57,964 bases of DNA from Rivularia sp. T60_A2020_040. GTDB taxonomy: Bacteria; Cyanobacteriota; Cyanobacteriia; Cyanobacteriales; Nostocaceae. Shown one piece after another: positions 18,434 through 26,508 of this stretch; within the stretch, counting starts at the first letter, position 1, and every line of letters begins with the position of its first letter. The position numbers and the translations under genes were made by a program. The stretch lies in assembly GCA_015272215.1 (NCBI GenBank), contig JACYMD010000042.1, forward strand, positions 1 through 57,964. The letters are read 5' to 3'. The notes under the pieces were generated by a model. The model did no database searches. It had not been told where the DNA came from and saw only the letters and a list, made by a program, of their open reading frames with translations.

Positions 18434-18634
18434 TTAACGATTATGTTTTTTCCAGTATTTAATCATCAGACTTCTATATTTTTTGTAAAACATAGAATCA
18501 ATTGGAGCAGTTGCACACAAAGTTTTGACCCATTCCCAATCTGCGCGGTCTTGTTCCGTTGGTGCAGTATCATCGGGACGGCAATCTTCCAACCATTGCA
18601 AAGCCTCTATTTCTTCGGGTGTTAATCCAATCAT
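18434..18634 (-). CDS. Hypothetical small acidic protein
   Basis: A 66-residue frame beginning MIGLTPEEIEALQWLEDCRP and ending with a basic KYRSLMIKYWKKHNR. No family is recognised. Its start codon overlaps the stop of the upstream 89-residue gene (18631-18634), typical of a coupled two-gene unit, which supports both being real. It lies inside the nifB-nifS insertion. Confidence 0.55.
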   Translation of the reverse strand: MIGLTPEEIEALQWLEDCRPDDTAPTEQDRADWEWVKTLCATAPIDSMFYKKYRSLMIKYWKKHNR

Positions 18635-18900
18635 TGATTTAATTCCTTGAATTTTTTATCAATTTCTTCAAGCTTTGATTCCCATTTAGTCCCGCCGTTT
18701 TGAGCAAGTTTGTACAAAGTTTCAACAGAATAATCTGCTTGTTCTTCCGGCTCTTCTGTGCTTTGCTGTGCGGGTTTTGATTCGTTATCCTTGCTGGTTT
18801 CATTGTTGAATAACAAGGCTGTTTCAGCGCTGTATGCTTCGACGTAACGCTTGGCTGCTTTATCACACCTATCCAAAATCTCTTGCGTTTCTTTGTTCAT
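18631..18900 (-). CDS. Hypothetical small charged protein
   Basis: An 89-residue, highly charged and probably helical protein: ETQEILDRCDKAAKRYVEAY at the N-terminus, a Gln/Glu-rich linker, and WESKLEEIDKKFKELNQ at the end. No known domain. First gene of a two-gene leftward unit with the 66-residue ORF. A CAGCGCTG octamer falls within it. Confidence 0.55.
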   Translation of the reverse strand: MNKETQEILDRCDKAAKRYVEAYSAETALLFNNETSKDNESKPAQQSTEEPEEQADYSVETLYKLAQNGGTKWESKLEEIDKKFKELNQ

Positions 18901-19143
18901 TTTATTAATAGTAATTACTGATTTTGTAAACTCATTATATTTACTTTTACAAGCTTATTGTCCAATCACCGGACAATAGTATTTAAAACCTTGTTACAAA
19001 AAATGGTCAGTATACACAGCAAGGCTTTCAGCGTTTAGCCCGAAAATAGTGAAAAAAGTGTAGACAACGTAGCTACAGGGGTTTCAGTCCACAGAAAGGA
19101 GAGGGGGGTCACTTGGTCAGGTAAGTTGGTCAAGCGGTAGTTG

Positions 19144-19368
19144 ATGCCTGAGAGAGACAAAGGGAAAGCATTAATTGATGTTAGGAAACACCTTGGAACT
19201 GGCAAAATAAAGTTAAAAGCCATGAACAGAAAACAACGCCGAGATTCTATTAGGAAATCAAAGAAGAAAACAATTAACCACAAACAGGAAGTAGAACGTT
19301 TGGTAAAACTAAGTGGGGAGATTCAGGAGGCAATCAAAGCGCAATACCCGAATACCCATTTTGTGTGA
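19144..19368 (+). CDS. Hypothetical small basic protein
   Basis: A frame of 74 residues from the ATG at 19144. It is strongly basic in the middle (MNRKQRRDSIRKSKKKTINH), and a shorter start at 19222 would leave only this basic part. No family is recognised; a nucleic-acid-binding role is possible from charge alone. It is the last open frame before the nifS edge. Confidence 0.4.
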   Translation: MPERDKGKALIDVRKHLGTGKIKLKAMNRKQRRDSIRKSKKKTINHKQEVERLVKLSGEIQEAIKAQYPNTHFV

Positions 19369-19487
19369 TAAGCGCTGTCAGGATGCGCGGTAAGAAGCAG
19401 TAAAGTAAGCTTTGATGTGTATTAGCTTTTTAGGACAAAGGCAGGGGCAGCGATATTATAGCTACGAGGATTAATACTTTGATTGAT

Positions 19488-19526
19488 GACAAAAAACACC
19501 CAGGGTTTGAAGCCTTGAGTGTTTTT
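19488..19526 (+). terminator. Rho-independent terminator near the right edge of the insertion
   Basis: AAAAACACCCAGGG and CCTTGAGTGTTTTT form a stem with a short loop (TTTGAAG) and end in a T-run. It lies about 120 bp after the small basic ORF and about 170 bp before the nifS segment. It would insulate nifS from element transcription. Confidence 0.7.
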
Positions 19527-19695
19527 ATTGTTGGGTGCGATGAGATGAATACTGATTAGACGGGTATCTAATTAGTATTGCTGCTTTGTTGGGGGAGTTG
19601 GGGGACAAAGCCCCCATCCTTGGTTTAGAACAATGATAGTTGAATCATTTCAGTCTGTGGTTCCGGCATTGGTTCGGGTGTTGGTTCTACGATTT

Positions 19696-20253
19696 GGGGT
19701 CAGATTCCGTCCTTCGGTAATTGGTGGAGGACAAGAACGTGGAAGACGTGCCGGAACTGAAAATGTACCCGGAATTGTAGCTTTAGGTAAAGCTGCCGAA
19801 CTCGAACTGCAACATTTAGAATCAGCAGGAAAAAGACAAAAAACTTTACGCGATCGCCTAGAAAATGCTATAATAGAAGTAATAGGGGAATGTGAAATCA
19901 ATGGTGGCGGAACGCAGAGATTACCAAATACCACAAATATTGGTTTCAAATATATCGAAGGCGAAGCAATTTTACTATTACTCAATCAACACGGAATTTG
20001 TGCATCCAGCGGTTCCGCTTGTAGTTCCGGTTCGTTAGAACCTTCCCACATTTTACGGTCAATGGGAATACCCTACACTATTTTACACGGTTCCATTCGC
20101 TTTAGTCTTTCTCGTTACAATACAGATGCCGATATTGATGCAGTTTTAGCGGTACTACCAGGAATTGTCAGCCGTTTACGCGAGCTTTCACCCTTCAAAA
20201 ACGATGATGCGGCTTGGCTCAAAAACCAAGAACAAGCATTGGCTCAACATTAA
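19696..20253 (+). CDS. nifS: nifS, 3' part (cysteine desulfurase, interrupted)
   Basis: The C-terminal 185 residues of NifS are present, starting GVRFRPSVIGGGQERGRRAG. They include the active-site cysteine loop (SGSACSSGSLEPSHIL), which takes sulfur from cysteine for nitrogenase Fe-S clusters. The N-terminal half with the PLP-binding lysine is missing: homology breaks just after where the lysine-to-beta-strand segment should be. The upstream frame (19633-19695) is not NifS. nifU follows after about 190 bp, the normal gene order. As it stands the gene cannot make an active enzyme. Confidence 0.93.
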   Translation, partial: GVRFRPSVIGGGQERGRRAGTENVPGIVALGKAAELELQHLESAGKRQKTLRDRLENAIIEVIGECEINGGGTQRLPNTTNIGFKYIEGEAILLLLNQHGICASSGSACSSGSLEPSHILRSMGIPYTILHGSIRFSLSRYNTDADIDAVLAVLPGIVSRLRELSPFKNDDAAWLKNQEQALAQH

Positions 20254-20259
20254 GAGTTA

Positions 20260-20436
20260 GGAAGACGGTTGATAGTTGATAGTGGTTAGTTGATGGTGGT
20301 TAGTTGATGGTGGTTATTTATTTCACCCCATCTCCTTGTCCCCCCATCCCCCCATCTCCCTACTCCCTACTCCTTATCATAACTATTTATTATTCATAAT
20401 TTACTACTCATCACTCACTACTTATCACAATTATCA
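20260..20436. repeat. STRR-like tandem repeats between nifS and nifU
   Basis: GATAGTTGATAGTGGTTAGT-type and GGTGGTTAGTTGATGGTGGT-type short tandem repeats are followed by CCCCCATC/CTCCCTA repeats. Such heptamer-based repeats are typical of filamentous cyanobacterial intergenic DNA. They lie inside the transcribed leader of nifU. Confidence 0.65.
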
Positions 20437-20443
20437 AGGAACT

Positions 20444-21340
20444 ATGTGGGACTACACCGATAAAGTATTAGAATTCTTTTACAATCCAAAAAACCAGGGT
20501 GTTTTAGAAGATAAGGGCGAAACTGGAGTTAAAGTTGCTGTGGGAGAAGTCGGTAGTATCGCTTGCGGTGACGCACTGCGACTACACATCAAGGTACAAG
20601 AAGATACAAATAAAATCCTTGATGCTCGTTTTCAAACTTTTGGTTGCACAAGTGCGATCGCATCTTCCGAAGCTCTGGTAGAATTAGTAAAGGGCAAGAC
20701 AATAGATGAAGCCCTGAAAGTTTCTAACAAAGAGATTGCCGAATACCTTGGGGGATTGCCTCAAGAAAAGATGCATTGTTCTGTAATGGGTCAAGAAGCC
20801 TTAGAAGCAGCTATATCTAATTATCGAGGTATTCCCCTTGCGGCTCATGATGACGATGACGAAGGAGCAATAATCTGTACCTGCTTCGGTATTAGCGAAC
20901 CTAAAATCCGCCGCATTATTAAGGACAATAAGCTGACTACCGCAGAAGAAGTGACAAATTTTATTAAAGCTGGTGGCGGATGCGGTACTTGTTTAGCAAC
21001 TATTGATGATATCATCATTGAAAATCAAAGAAATTCTACTTTTACCCCTAAAGCAACACCCAATAACGGGAAAAACGGATTTGTTAGCGATAAACCGCTG
21101 ACACCAGTGCAAAAAATAGCACTTATACAAAAAATATTAGACGAAGAAATTAGACCCATTTTAATCGCCGATGGGGGAGATGTTGAACTTTATGATGTAG
21201 ATGGCGATCGCATTCGGGTAATCCTCCAAGGTGCTTGCGGTTCTTGCTCGTCGAGCTTGGCTACTCTGAAAAATGCCATTGAAGCTAAATTAAAAGAACG
21301 TATCAGCAACAACATTACAGTTGAAGCAGTAAATAATTAA
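20444..21340 (+). CDS. nifU: Fe-S cluster scaffold NifU
   Basis: The 298-residue protein starts at MWDYTDKVLEFFYNPKNQGV; the frame extends further upstream, but AAGGA precedes this ATG. It has three domains. The first is an IscU-like scaffold (about 1-130) with cysteines in SIACGDALRL, FGCTSA and MHCSVMG. The second is a central permanent [2Fe-2S] domain (about 145-205) with IICTCFG and GGGCGTC. The third is a C-terminal NifU/Nfu domain (about 225-298) with GACGSCSSS. With NifS it builds Fe-S clusters for NifH and the MoFe protein. Intact and full length. Confidence 0.95.
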   Translation: MWDYTDKVLEFFYNPKNQGVLEDKGETGVKVAVGEVGSIACGDALRLHIKVQEDTNKILDARFQTFGCTSAIASSEALVELVKGKTIDEALKVSNKEIAEYLGGLPQEKMHCSVMGQEALEAAISNYRGIPLAAHDDDDEGAIICTCFGISEPKIRRIIKDNKLTTAEEVTNFIKAGGGCGTCLATIDDIIIENQRNSTFTPKATPNNGKNGFVSDKPLTPVQKIALIQKILDEEIRPILIADGGDVELYDVDGDRIRVILQGACGSCSSSLATLKNAIEAKLKERISNNITVEAVNN

Positions 21341-21533
21341 TGGATAGTAGTTAGTGGAAAATCAACTAACAACCATCAATCAACAACCATCAATCAACAA
21401 ATAATTATGAATTTACAACAAATAGTTGTAGAGCGTGCGCCCCCTGCGACGTTCTATAAGCGAGTCACCCTCCTCACAGGAGTGACAACAACTAACAACA
21501 ACCACTGCACCCACTCGATAAACCACTCAATAG

Positions 21534-21971
<438 letters not shown>

Positions 21972-21988
21972 TAAATCTGTTATTATGC

Positions 21989-22028
21989 GATAAATCGTCT
22001 GGAAAACAGTGGTGATGCGCGATTTATC
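21989..22028. repeat. 9-bp inverted repeat at the recombinase start
   Basis: GATAAATCG (21989-21997) pairs with CGATTTATC (22020-22028), flanking the recombinase start codon 26-65 bp inside the element. It could be a recombinase-binding or autoregulatory site. Confidence 0.45.
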
Positions 22029-22254
22029 AAGAGCGTTGGGTTATTGTCGAGTTTCTACCCAAAGACAGCATACAGAAGGTCATGGACTAGAACGTTATAT
22101 TGAGCGATTAAAACAATATGGGTTGACTGAGGAGCAAATTCATTGGGATATAGAATCAGGTGCTAGTGATAAGCGCAAAGGATATAACCAAGTATTAGAA
22201 TTAGTGCGGAGTGGTTGTGTTGATCAAATCATTGTGCCATGTTTTGATCGATAA
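22015..22254 (+). pseudogene. Truncated XisF-like large serine recombinase
   Basis: About 80 residues of a serine recombinase catalytic domain remain: LGYCRVSTQRQ with the nucleophilic Ser, GLERYIERLKQYG, and SGCVDQIIVPCFDR. The frame stops directly after FDR, where full-length relatives continue with LTRS and then about 400 more residues of catalytic and DNA-binding domains. Nothing resembling the remainder is visible downstream; mntP follows after about 110 bp. The gene lies 50 bp inside the left end of the nifH element, where an active recombinase is expected. It should be inactive by itself. Confidence 0.85.
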
Positions 22255-22362
22255 GCATAAAAAATATCTATGTAAAAAATGAAAAAACTATGAAAAAAAA
22301 CAATACTTAAAACAGGTTATACTCAAATATACAGTCGTTTATTTATTATTTTTACCAATATT

Positions 22363-22914
22363 ATGGAAACAGTTTTTATGGGATTAGGTTTGGCTGCTGA
22401 TGCTTGTGCTGTTTCTCTTAGTAGTGGAATGACTATTAAACATATAAAAATTAATAAAGCCTTAAAAATAGCTTTGTTTTTTGGTGTTTTCCAAGCATTA
22501 ATGCTTTTGATTGGCTGGTTTATTGGACTGAGTTTTAGAGAGATATTATCCCAAGTAGACCATTGGATTGCTTTTGGTTTATTGTCTTTTCTCGGAGGGA
22601 AATTAATATATGAATCGATGCAACCAGAAAATGATGATAAACCATTTAACCCCCTTGATTTTTACCATCTTTTAGGATTAGCTATCGCTACTAGTATTGA
22701 TGCATTGGCTGTAGGTATTAGTTTATCAGTATTAAAGACTTCTATTTTATCAGCCGCTGGGAAGGTAGGTCTAATTACATTTGTTATATGTTTTATTGCT
22801 GTTTACATAGGTCATAGTTTTGGCGATTTTTTTAAAAATAAAATTGAAGTTGTTGGTGGTTTAGTATTAATATTTTTAGGATTTAAAATTTTACTTGAGC
22901 ATTTGAGTCATTGA
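22363..22914 (+). CDS. mntP: Manganese efflux pump MntP family
   Basis: This 183-residue membrane protein has six predicted helices arranged as two repeats. Each repeat has the conserved acidic motif: GLAADACAVSLSSG in helix 1 and ATSIDALAVGISLSVL in helix 4. MntP exports Mn(II) from the cytoplasm. It is monocistronic, and I found no yybP-ykoY riboswitch-like structure in the AT-rich 108-bp leader. First cargo gene of the nifH element, next to the broken recombinase; its arrival may have caused that truncation. Confidence 0.88.
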   Translation: METVFMGLGLAADACAVSLSSGMTIKHIKINKALKIALFFGVFQALMLLIGWFIGLSFREILSQVDHWIAFGLLSFLGGKLIYESMQPENDDKPFNPLDFYHLLGLAIATSIDALAVGISLSVLKTSILSAAGKVGLITFVICFIAVYIGHSFGDFFKNKIEVVGGLVLIFLGFKILLEHLSH

Positions 22915-23027
22915 CTTTGATGATAACAGTTTCAATTCACTCTCAACGCCCTTCCTATATTCAAAATTGCTAACAGTTCATGTATCATCCAAGTCAGATT
23001 AATTTGGATTAACTTTAATGACCTTAA

Positions 23028-23441
23028 TCAAGTTTCTGGTTCATCAATATGATCCACCACTTCGCGATAGATATTTGTAATATGACTATCTTTCAAACTG
23101 TAGTAAACATTACGTCCTTCACGTCGGTATTTAACTAGACGCATAGTACGTAAAATTCTCAGTTGGTGGGAGACTGCGGATTCACTCATTTCTACAGACG
23201 CAGCTAAATCGCAAACGCACAACTCCTGTTTAGCTAAAGCCGAAAGCAGACGTAAACGATGTGGATCGGCTAAGGTTCCGAAAAAATCAGCCATCTGCTG
23301 AGCTTTCTCTGTAGGTATAATTTCTGGCTGTACCTGACGGACATTACTTAGATGAACTTCACTCGAATCACAGCTAGGTGAATCAAGATTTAATAGTTGC
23401 TTCGGTTTAGTTGGTTTAGTCATGGGAATTACATCAAACAA
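23028..23441 (-). CDS. ArsR/SmtB-family metal-sensing repressor
   Basis: This 137-residue winged-helix repressor has the ELCVCDLA metal-binding box in the recognition region (about 84-91) and ESAVSHQLRILRTMRLV as the DNA helix. The last helix, DSHITNIYREVVDHIDE, carries the Asp/His ... His/Glu residues of the SmtB/ZiaR alpha-5 zinc site. Zinc binding should release DNA. An operator-like sequence (TGAACAAATGTTCATT) lies about 70 bp upstream, and a near-identical one precedes the Zn/Cd ATPase at 32997. It therefore probably represses both itself and that ATPase. Confidence 0.88.
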   Translation of the reverse strand: MFDVIPMTKPTKPKQLLNLDSPSCDSSEVHLSNVRQVQPEIIPTEKAQQMADFFGTLADPHRLRLLSALAKQELCVCDLAASVEMSESAVSHQLRILRTMRLVKYRREGRNVYYSLKDSHITNIYREVVDHIDEPET

Positions 23442-23510
23442 AGCCTATTTTTTACTGTTTTGCAAGGCTTTAAGCAAAAAAGTGATACTGAGAATCATTA
23501 TAGCCAAGTT

Positions 23511-23526
23511 TGAACAAATGTTCATT
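23511..23526. promoter_or_regulatory. SmtB/ArsR-type operator upstream of the repressor gene
   Basis: TGAACAAATGTTCATT carries the TGAAC/GTTCA inverted repeat typical of SmtB-family operators. It is 70 bp from the repressor start and touches the stop codon of the preceding histidine kinase gene. Confidence 0.65.
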
Positions 23527-24920
23527 CAAATGTTTTTAGAGAACTTGTATAGATTGTTTAAACGAATGTGTAACTCGCTATCGCAATCTTGAACAGGTAA
23601 TGTGACCGTAAAAGTACTACCTTGTCCGACTTTGCTCTTTACCTCCAAACTACCATGATGTGACAATACAATGATTTTTGCGATCGCTAATCCCAAACCG
23701 GAACCACCAGTGTGACGAGAGCGATCGCTATTGACTCGATAAAAGCGGTCAAAAATATGAGACAGTTCGTTTTTAGGAATACCAATTCCCGTATCTTGTA
23801 CTTGAATTATGGCATTTGAGTCACAGATATCTAAAATTACTGTCACTTTTCCACTGGGTAAAGTATATTGAATTGCATTGACTATTAAATTAGAAAATAA
23901 GCGATAAAGCTGTTCGGAATTGCCAACAATATTCACATCTTTATGTACGTGAAATTCAGATTTAAGCATTACTTTTGCCGAAATTGCCATTGCAGCAAAT
24001 TCTTCGATTAAGTCATTAATAATATCATTTAAACAACATAATTCTTGTGCCAAGGAAATAGATTTTCGATCAAAGCGAGAAAGCATTAATAAATCTACAA
24101 CTAAACTAGTAAGTCGCTGATTTTGACGTTTAATAGTTGCCAGAATATCCCATGCTTCTTTAATATCTAAATCTGGCATTAATAAAGCTGAATCGATTGT
24201 AGCTTGAGTTGCAGCTAGAGGTGTTCTTAATTCGTGGGCTGCATCGGCTGTAAACTGTTGAATTTGTCTGTAAGATTGATATATCGGTCGCATAGAATAC
24301 CCTGCTAACCACCAGCTAGCACCAGCAACCATCATCATTGCAATTGGTAATCCCACCACCAAGCTCAGTTTAACTGCATCCATATAGCTGTTAACATCAG
24401 CAATATTTCTTCCTACTTGGAGATATCCCCAGTCACGATTATCTTTGGTATGTAAAGACAATGATATTTGATGGTAAAAGTTACCTGCATCATCTTCAAT
24501 AGTTTCCCATCTTTTTTTATTTAAAACTGAGGATTTGGTTTGAGGTAACGAACCTGCAATTGCTATTAAATATTCTGAATTATCAAATAAACGCACATAA
24601 TAACTTTGATTAAGAACGTTTAAAATGTGACTTTGATAACTTGACTTTGGTGATATACAATTTGTTTTAATTAGACAAATATTTGGTAATAATTCCTTAA
24701 CAATTGGTGTTAATTTTCCCGGCTGTTCTAATTTAGATTCTAGATTATTATGTAAAGTATTAGCAACGAATTCTAATTCTCTATCTAAAGCTATGGAGTG
24801 AGCGTGAAATATTGCTGTATAGAGACCAAAACCGCAGGTAGTTAAAATTAATCCCATGACAACAGCATAACAAAGCGCTAAGCGAATTCGGGTACGTTGA
24901 AATAGTTGATTTTGGTTCAT
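23526..24920 (-). CDS. Sensor histidine kinase 1 (NrsS/RppB/CopS-like)
   Basis: This 464-residue sensor has a first membrane helix (about 14-36), a periplasmic domain (about 37-185) with the conserved LEQPGKLTPIVKELLPNICL, and a second helix (VVGLPIAMMMVAGASWWLAG, about 187-206). The H-box AAHELRTPLAATQA and HATPase boxes (LIVNAIQYT, DTGIGI, GGSGLGLAIA) follow. It resembles the nickel/copper sensors of Synechocystis. It is the second gene of a two-gene operon, 11 bp after the response regulator. All catalytic boxes are present. It is a paralogue of the kinase at 34553. Confidence 0.9.
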   Translation of the reverse strand: MNQNQLFQRTRIRLALCYAVVMGLILTTCGFGLYTAIFHAHSIALDRELEFVANTLHNNLESKLEQPGKLTPIVKELLPNICLIKTNCISPKSSYQSHILNVLNQSYYVRLFDNSEYLIAIAGSLPQTKSSVLNKKRWETIEDDAGNFYHQISLSLHTKDNRDWGYLQVGRNIADVNSYMDAVKLSLVVGLPIAMMMVAGASWWLAGYSMRPIYQSYRQIQQFTADAAHELRTPLAATQATIDSALLMPDLDIKEAWDILATIKRQNQRLTSLVVDLLMLSRFDRKSISLAQELCCLNDIINDLIEEFAAMAISAKVMLKSEFHVHKDVNIVGNSEQLYRLFSNLIVNAIQYTLPSGKVTVILDICDSNAIIQVQDTGIGIPKNELSHIFDRFYRVNSDRSRHTGGSGLGLAIAKIIVLSHHGSLEVKSKVGQGSTFTVTLPVQDCDSELHIRLNNLYKFSKNI

Positions 24921-24931
24921 TTTTATAGCTT

Positions 24932-25633
24932 CTATGGCTGATTTTTCAAATTAAATCGATATCCCATACCATGTAAAGTTTCGATAGGATTTCCACAGCC
25001 ATTTGACGTTAATTTACGTCGTAATAAACGTACTTGCGCGGCTACTACATTACTGCTTGATTCTGCACTTACTTCCCAAAGCTGATTGCGAATTTGTTCG
25101 GTAGTCAAAATTTGGTTGGGATGTTTCATAAAATATTCTAGTAGCTGAAATTCTTTATTAGTTAAATAAATATCTTGTTTATTTCCTAAAATATTTTGAT
25201 TCATGATTGTATTTTTACCGTAATCTAAAATTAAATTTCCCATCTTCAAAGTTTGGGGTTGAAATTGAGGTAATCTTCTTTGTAAAGCCCGCAATCTTGC
25301 TAATAATTCTTCCATTCCAAAAGGTTTAACTAAATAGTCATCCGCACCTGCATCTAAACCTGCTACTTTATCTTCCATGCTATCTTTAGCTGTTAACATC
25401 AAAACAGGTAGAGAATTGTGATTTTGACGTAATTTTTGGCATAATTCCAATCCCGATATTCCTGGTATCAGCCAGTCGAAAATACCGATAGTATATTCTG
25501 TCCACCGATATTCCAAATATCCCCATGCTTCATTCCCATTCGTCACCCAGTCCACCAAATATTTTTGCTGAGTTAAAACTCGTTTAATCGCTGTACCCAA
25601 ATCTAATTCGTCTTCTACTAATAGTACTCTCAT
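24932..25633 (-). CDS. OmpR-type response regulator 1 (NrsR/RppA/CopR-like)
   Basis: This 233-residue protein has a receiver domain (about 1-118; acidic pair DE at 7-8, phospho-acceptor Asp in GIFDWLIPG, Lys in LVKPFG) and a C-terminal winged-helix domain (about 130-230; TNKEFQLLEYFMKHPNQILT, VVAAQVRLLRRKL). It forms an operon with kinase 1. A 16-bp ATGAA-N6-ATGAA direct repeat lies 61 bp upstream of its start, consistent with autoregulation, and the same motif recurs before most effector genes of the island. Paralogue of the regulator at 35910. Confidence 0.92.
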   Translation of the reverse strand: MRVLLVEDELDLGTAIKRVLTQQKYLVDWVTNGNEAWGYLEYRWTEYTIGIFDWLIPGISGLELCQKLRQNHNSLPVLMLTAKDSMEDKVAGLDAGADDYLVKPFGMEELLARLRALQRRLPQFQPQTLKMGNLILDYGKNTIMNQNILGNKQDIYLTNKEFQLLEYFMKHPNQILTTEQIRNQLWEVSAESSSNVVAAQVRLLRRKLTSNGCGNPIETLHGMGYRFNLKNQP

Positions 25634-25693
25634 AGCAAACTGATTCGTTGACTGTAACAGAACTTCATCCTAAATAATCATTGACATAAATTT

Positions 25694-25709
25694 ATGAAAT
25701 CAAGATGAA
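25694..25709 (+). promoter_or_regulatory. ATGAA-N6-ATGAA box, site 1
   Basis: ATGAAATCAAGATGAA, 61 bp upstream of the leftward response regulator 1. One of eight copies with an exact 11-bp period in the island, all in the same strand orientation. Likely a response regulator dimer site. Confidence 0.7.
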
Positions 25710-25869
25710 AACTCAAATTATGAATAAAAACATGATATTCGATTCATCATTATTACAAGTAATATAAGTTAAGAAAATTATTCTCATATTCTTTTTTTAT
25801 TCGATCGCCTGTATTAGACAAATTAATCATAAATCTAAATTAGATTTTAAATATCTACAACATACAAAA

Positions 25870-25885
25870 ATGAAATCAAGATGAA
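25870..25885 (+). promoter_or_regulatory. ATGAA-N6-ATGAA box, site 2
   Basis: ATGAAATCAAGATGAA, the same 16 bases as site 1, 131 bp upstream of the rightward Cys-rich protein gene and about 240 bp upstream of the divergent response regulator 1. It could act on either. Confidence 0.65.
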
Positions 25886-26015
25886 ATCGACTTATATCAA
25901 TAGTTAGAATTTAAGCTATTACCTCCGTTAGATGAAAGAATGCTTTGTTAACCAGTAATGTAAAAACGGTAGGTAACAAAACCTAATTAAATTCATTTCC
26001 CAGGAGATAAAAGCT

Positions 26016-26363
26016 ATGACAGCTACTCAAACTCAGTCATCTAACTTGGATTCTTGTATTCAGGCTTGTCTCGATTGTTTGAAAGATTGTGAAAATTGCG
26101 CTACTGCTTGTTTAAATAGCGATATGGTGCAAATGATGTCTGAATGCATCAAATTGTGTCGAGATTGTTCAGACACCTGCGCTCTGTCCGCTCGTTTGAT
26201 GGTGCGTCAGTCAGGTATTCACGCTCAAATGTGTGCTGTATGCGCCGAAGCTTGCGATCGCTGTGCCGCTGAATGTAGCAAACACGACAGCGACCATTGT
26301 CAACGCTGTGCTGAATCCTGCCGTCGTTGTGCAGAATCTTGTCGTCAAATGGCAGCTGCATAA
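26016..26363 (+). CDS. Cysteine-rich four-helix copper-binding protein (DUF326/Csp3-like)
   Basis: This 115-residue protein has about 20 cysteines in CxxC/CxxxC spacing (CIQACLDCLKDCENC, CAVCAEACDRCAAEC, CQRCAESCRRCAESC). The pattern matches the DUF326 four-helix bundle family, which includes cytosolic copper storage protein Csp3; cysteines line the helix core and bind many Cu(I) ions. There is no signal peptide, so it acts in the cytoplasm. AGGAG precedes the start. The upstream ATGAA box suggests metal-stress induction. Confidence 0.88.
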   Translation: MTATQTQSSNLDSCIQACLDCLKDCENCATACLNSDMVQMMSECIKLCRDCSDTCALSARLMVRQSGIHAQMCAVCAEACDRCAAECSKHDSDHCQRCAESCRRCAESCRQMAAA

Positions 26364-26449
26364 GTATAGATTACTGCTAGCTGTCGCTACAAAAGTATCT
26401 GTCAGCTAGTAGATACGCTTTCAACATGAAGAAAGATTTACTAAACTAC

Positions 26450-26479
26450 TTGACTCTACAGTTAACTTGAGAGTTTATC
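26450..26479 (+). promoter_or_regulatory. MerR-type promoter A
   Basis: TTGACT, an 18-bp spacer containing the dyad CTCTACAGTTAACTTGAGAG, then TTTATC. The long spacer and the central dyad are hallmarks of CueR/MerR promoters, where the regulator twists the DNA. It lies 30 bp upstream of the glutaredoxin-MauE gene. Confidence 0.75.
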
Positions 26480-26508
26480 TTTAATATATAGTTGCTCGAA
26501 TAAAGAAT

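Larger units (their letters stand above)
11750..19695. mobile_element. Insertion between nifB 5' part and nifS 3' part (hybrid or rearranged excision element)
   Basis: About 7.9 kb of non-nif DNA begins exactly where NifB homology stops and ends where NifS homology resumes (GVRFRPSVIGG, about 19696). It starts with an XisA-type tyrosine recombinase about 110 bp from the left edge, as in heterocyst excision elements. Then come an ASCH protein, a P-loop ATPase, small genes and many repeats. I see no matching direct repeat at the two edges (TTCTGCCAA at left, TTCTACGATTTGG at right). A single excision would fuse nifB to nifS, so the two edges probably belong to two different elements. Confidence 0.7.

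Noticed and set aside
19633-19695. Start of the nifS-containing ORF as a native nifS start
   Set aside because: Residues before GVRFRPS do not look like NifS and the PLP-lysine half is missing, so it is an accidental in-frame extension into the element.
11741-19700. TTCT at the two edges of the nifB-nifS insertion as the recombination core
   Set aside because: Only four bases match (TTCTGCCAA versus TTCTACGAT), which is expected by chance, and joining there would fuse nifB to nifS.
20336-20443. 36-residue N-terminal extension of nifU
   Set aside because: It translates STRR-type repeats; the ATG at 20444 has a ribosome binding site and the conserved NifU start MWDYT.
22255-22362. yybP-ykoY manganese riboswitch before mntP
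   Set aside because: The leader is only 108 bp, AT-rich, and shows none of the conserved stems.
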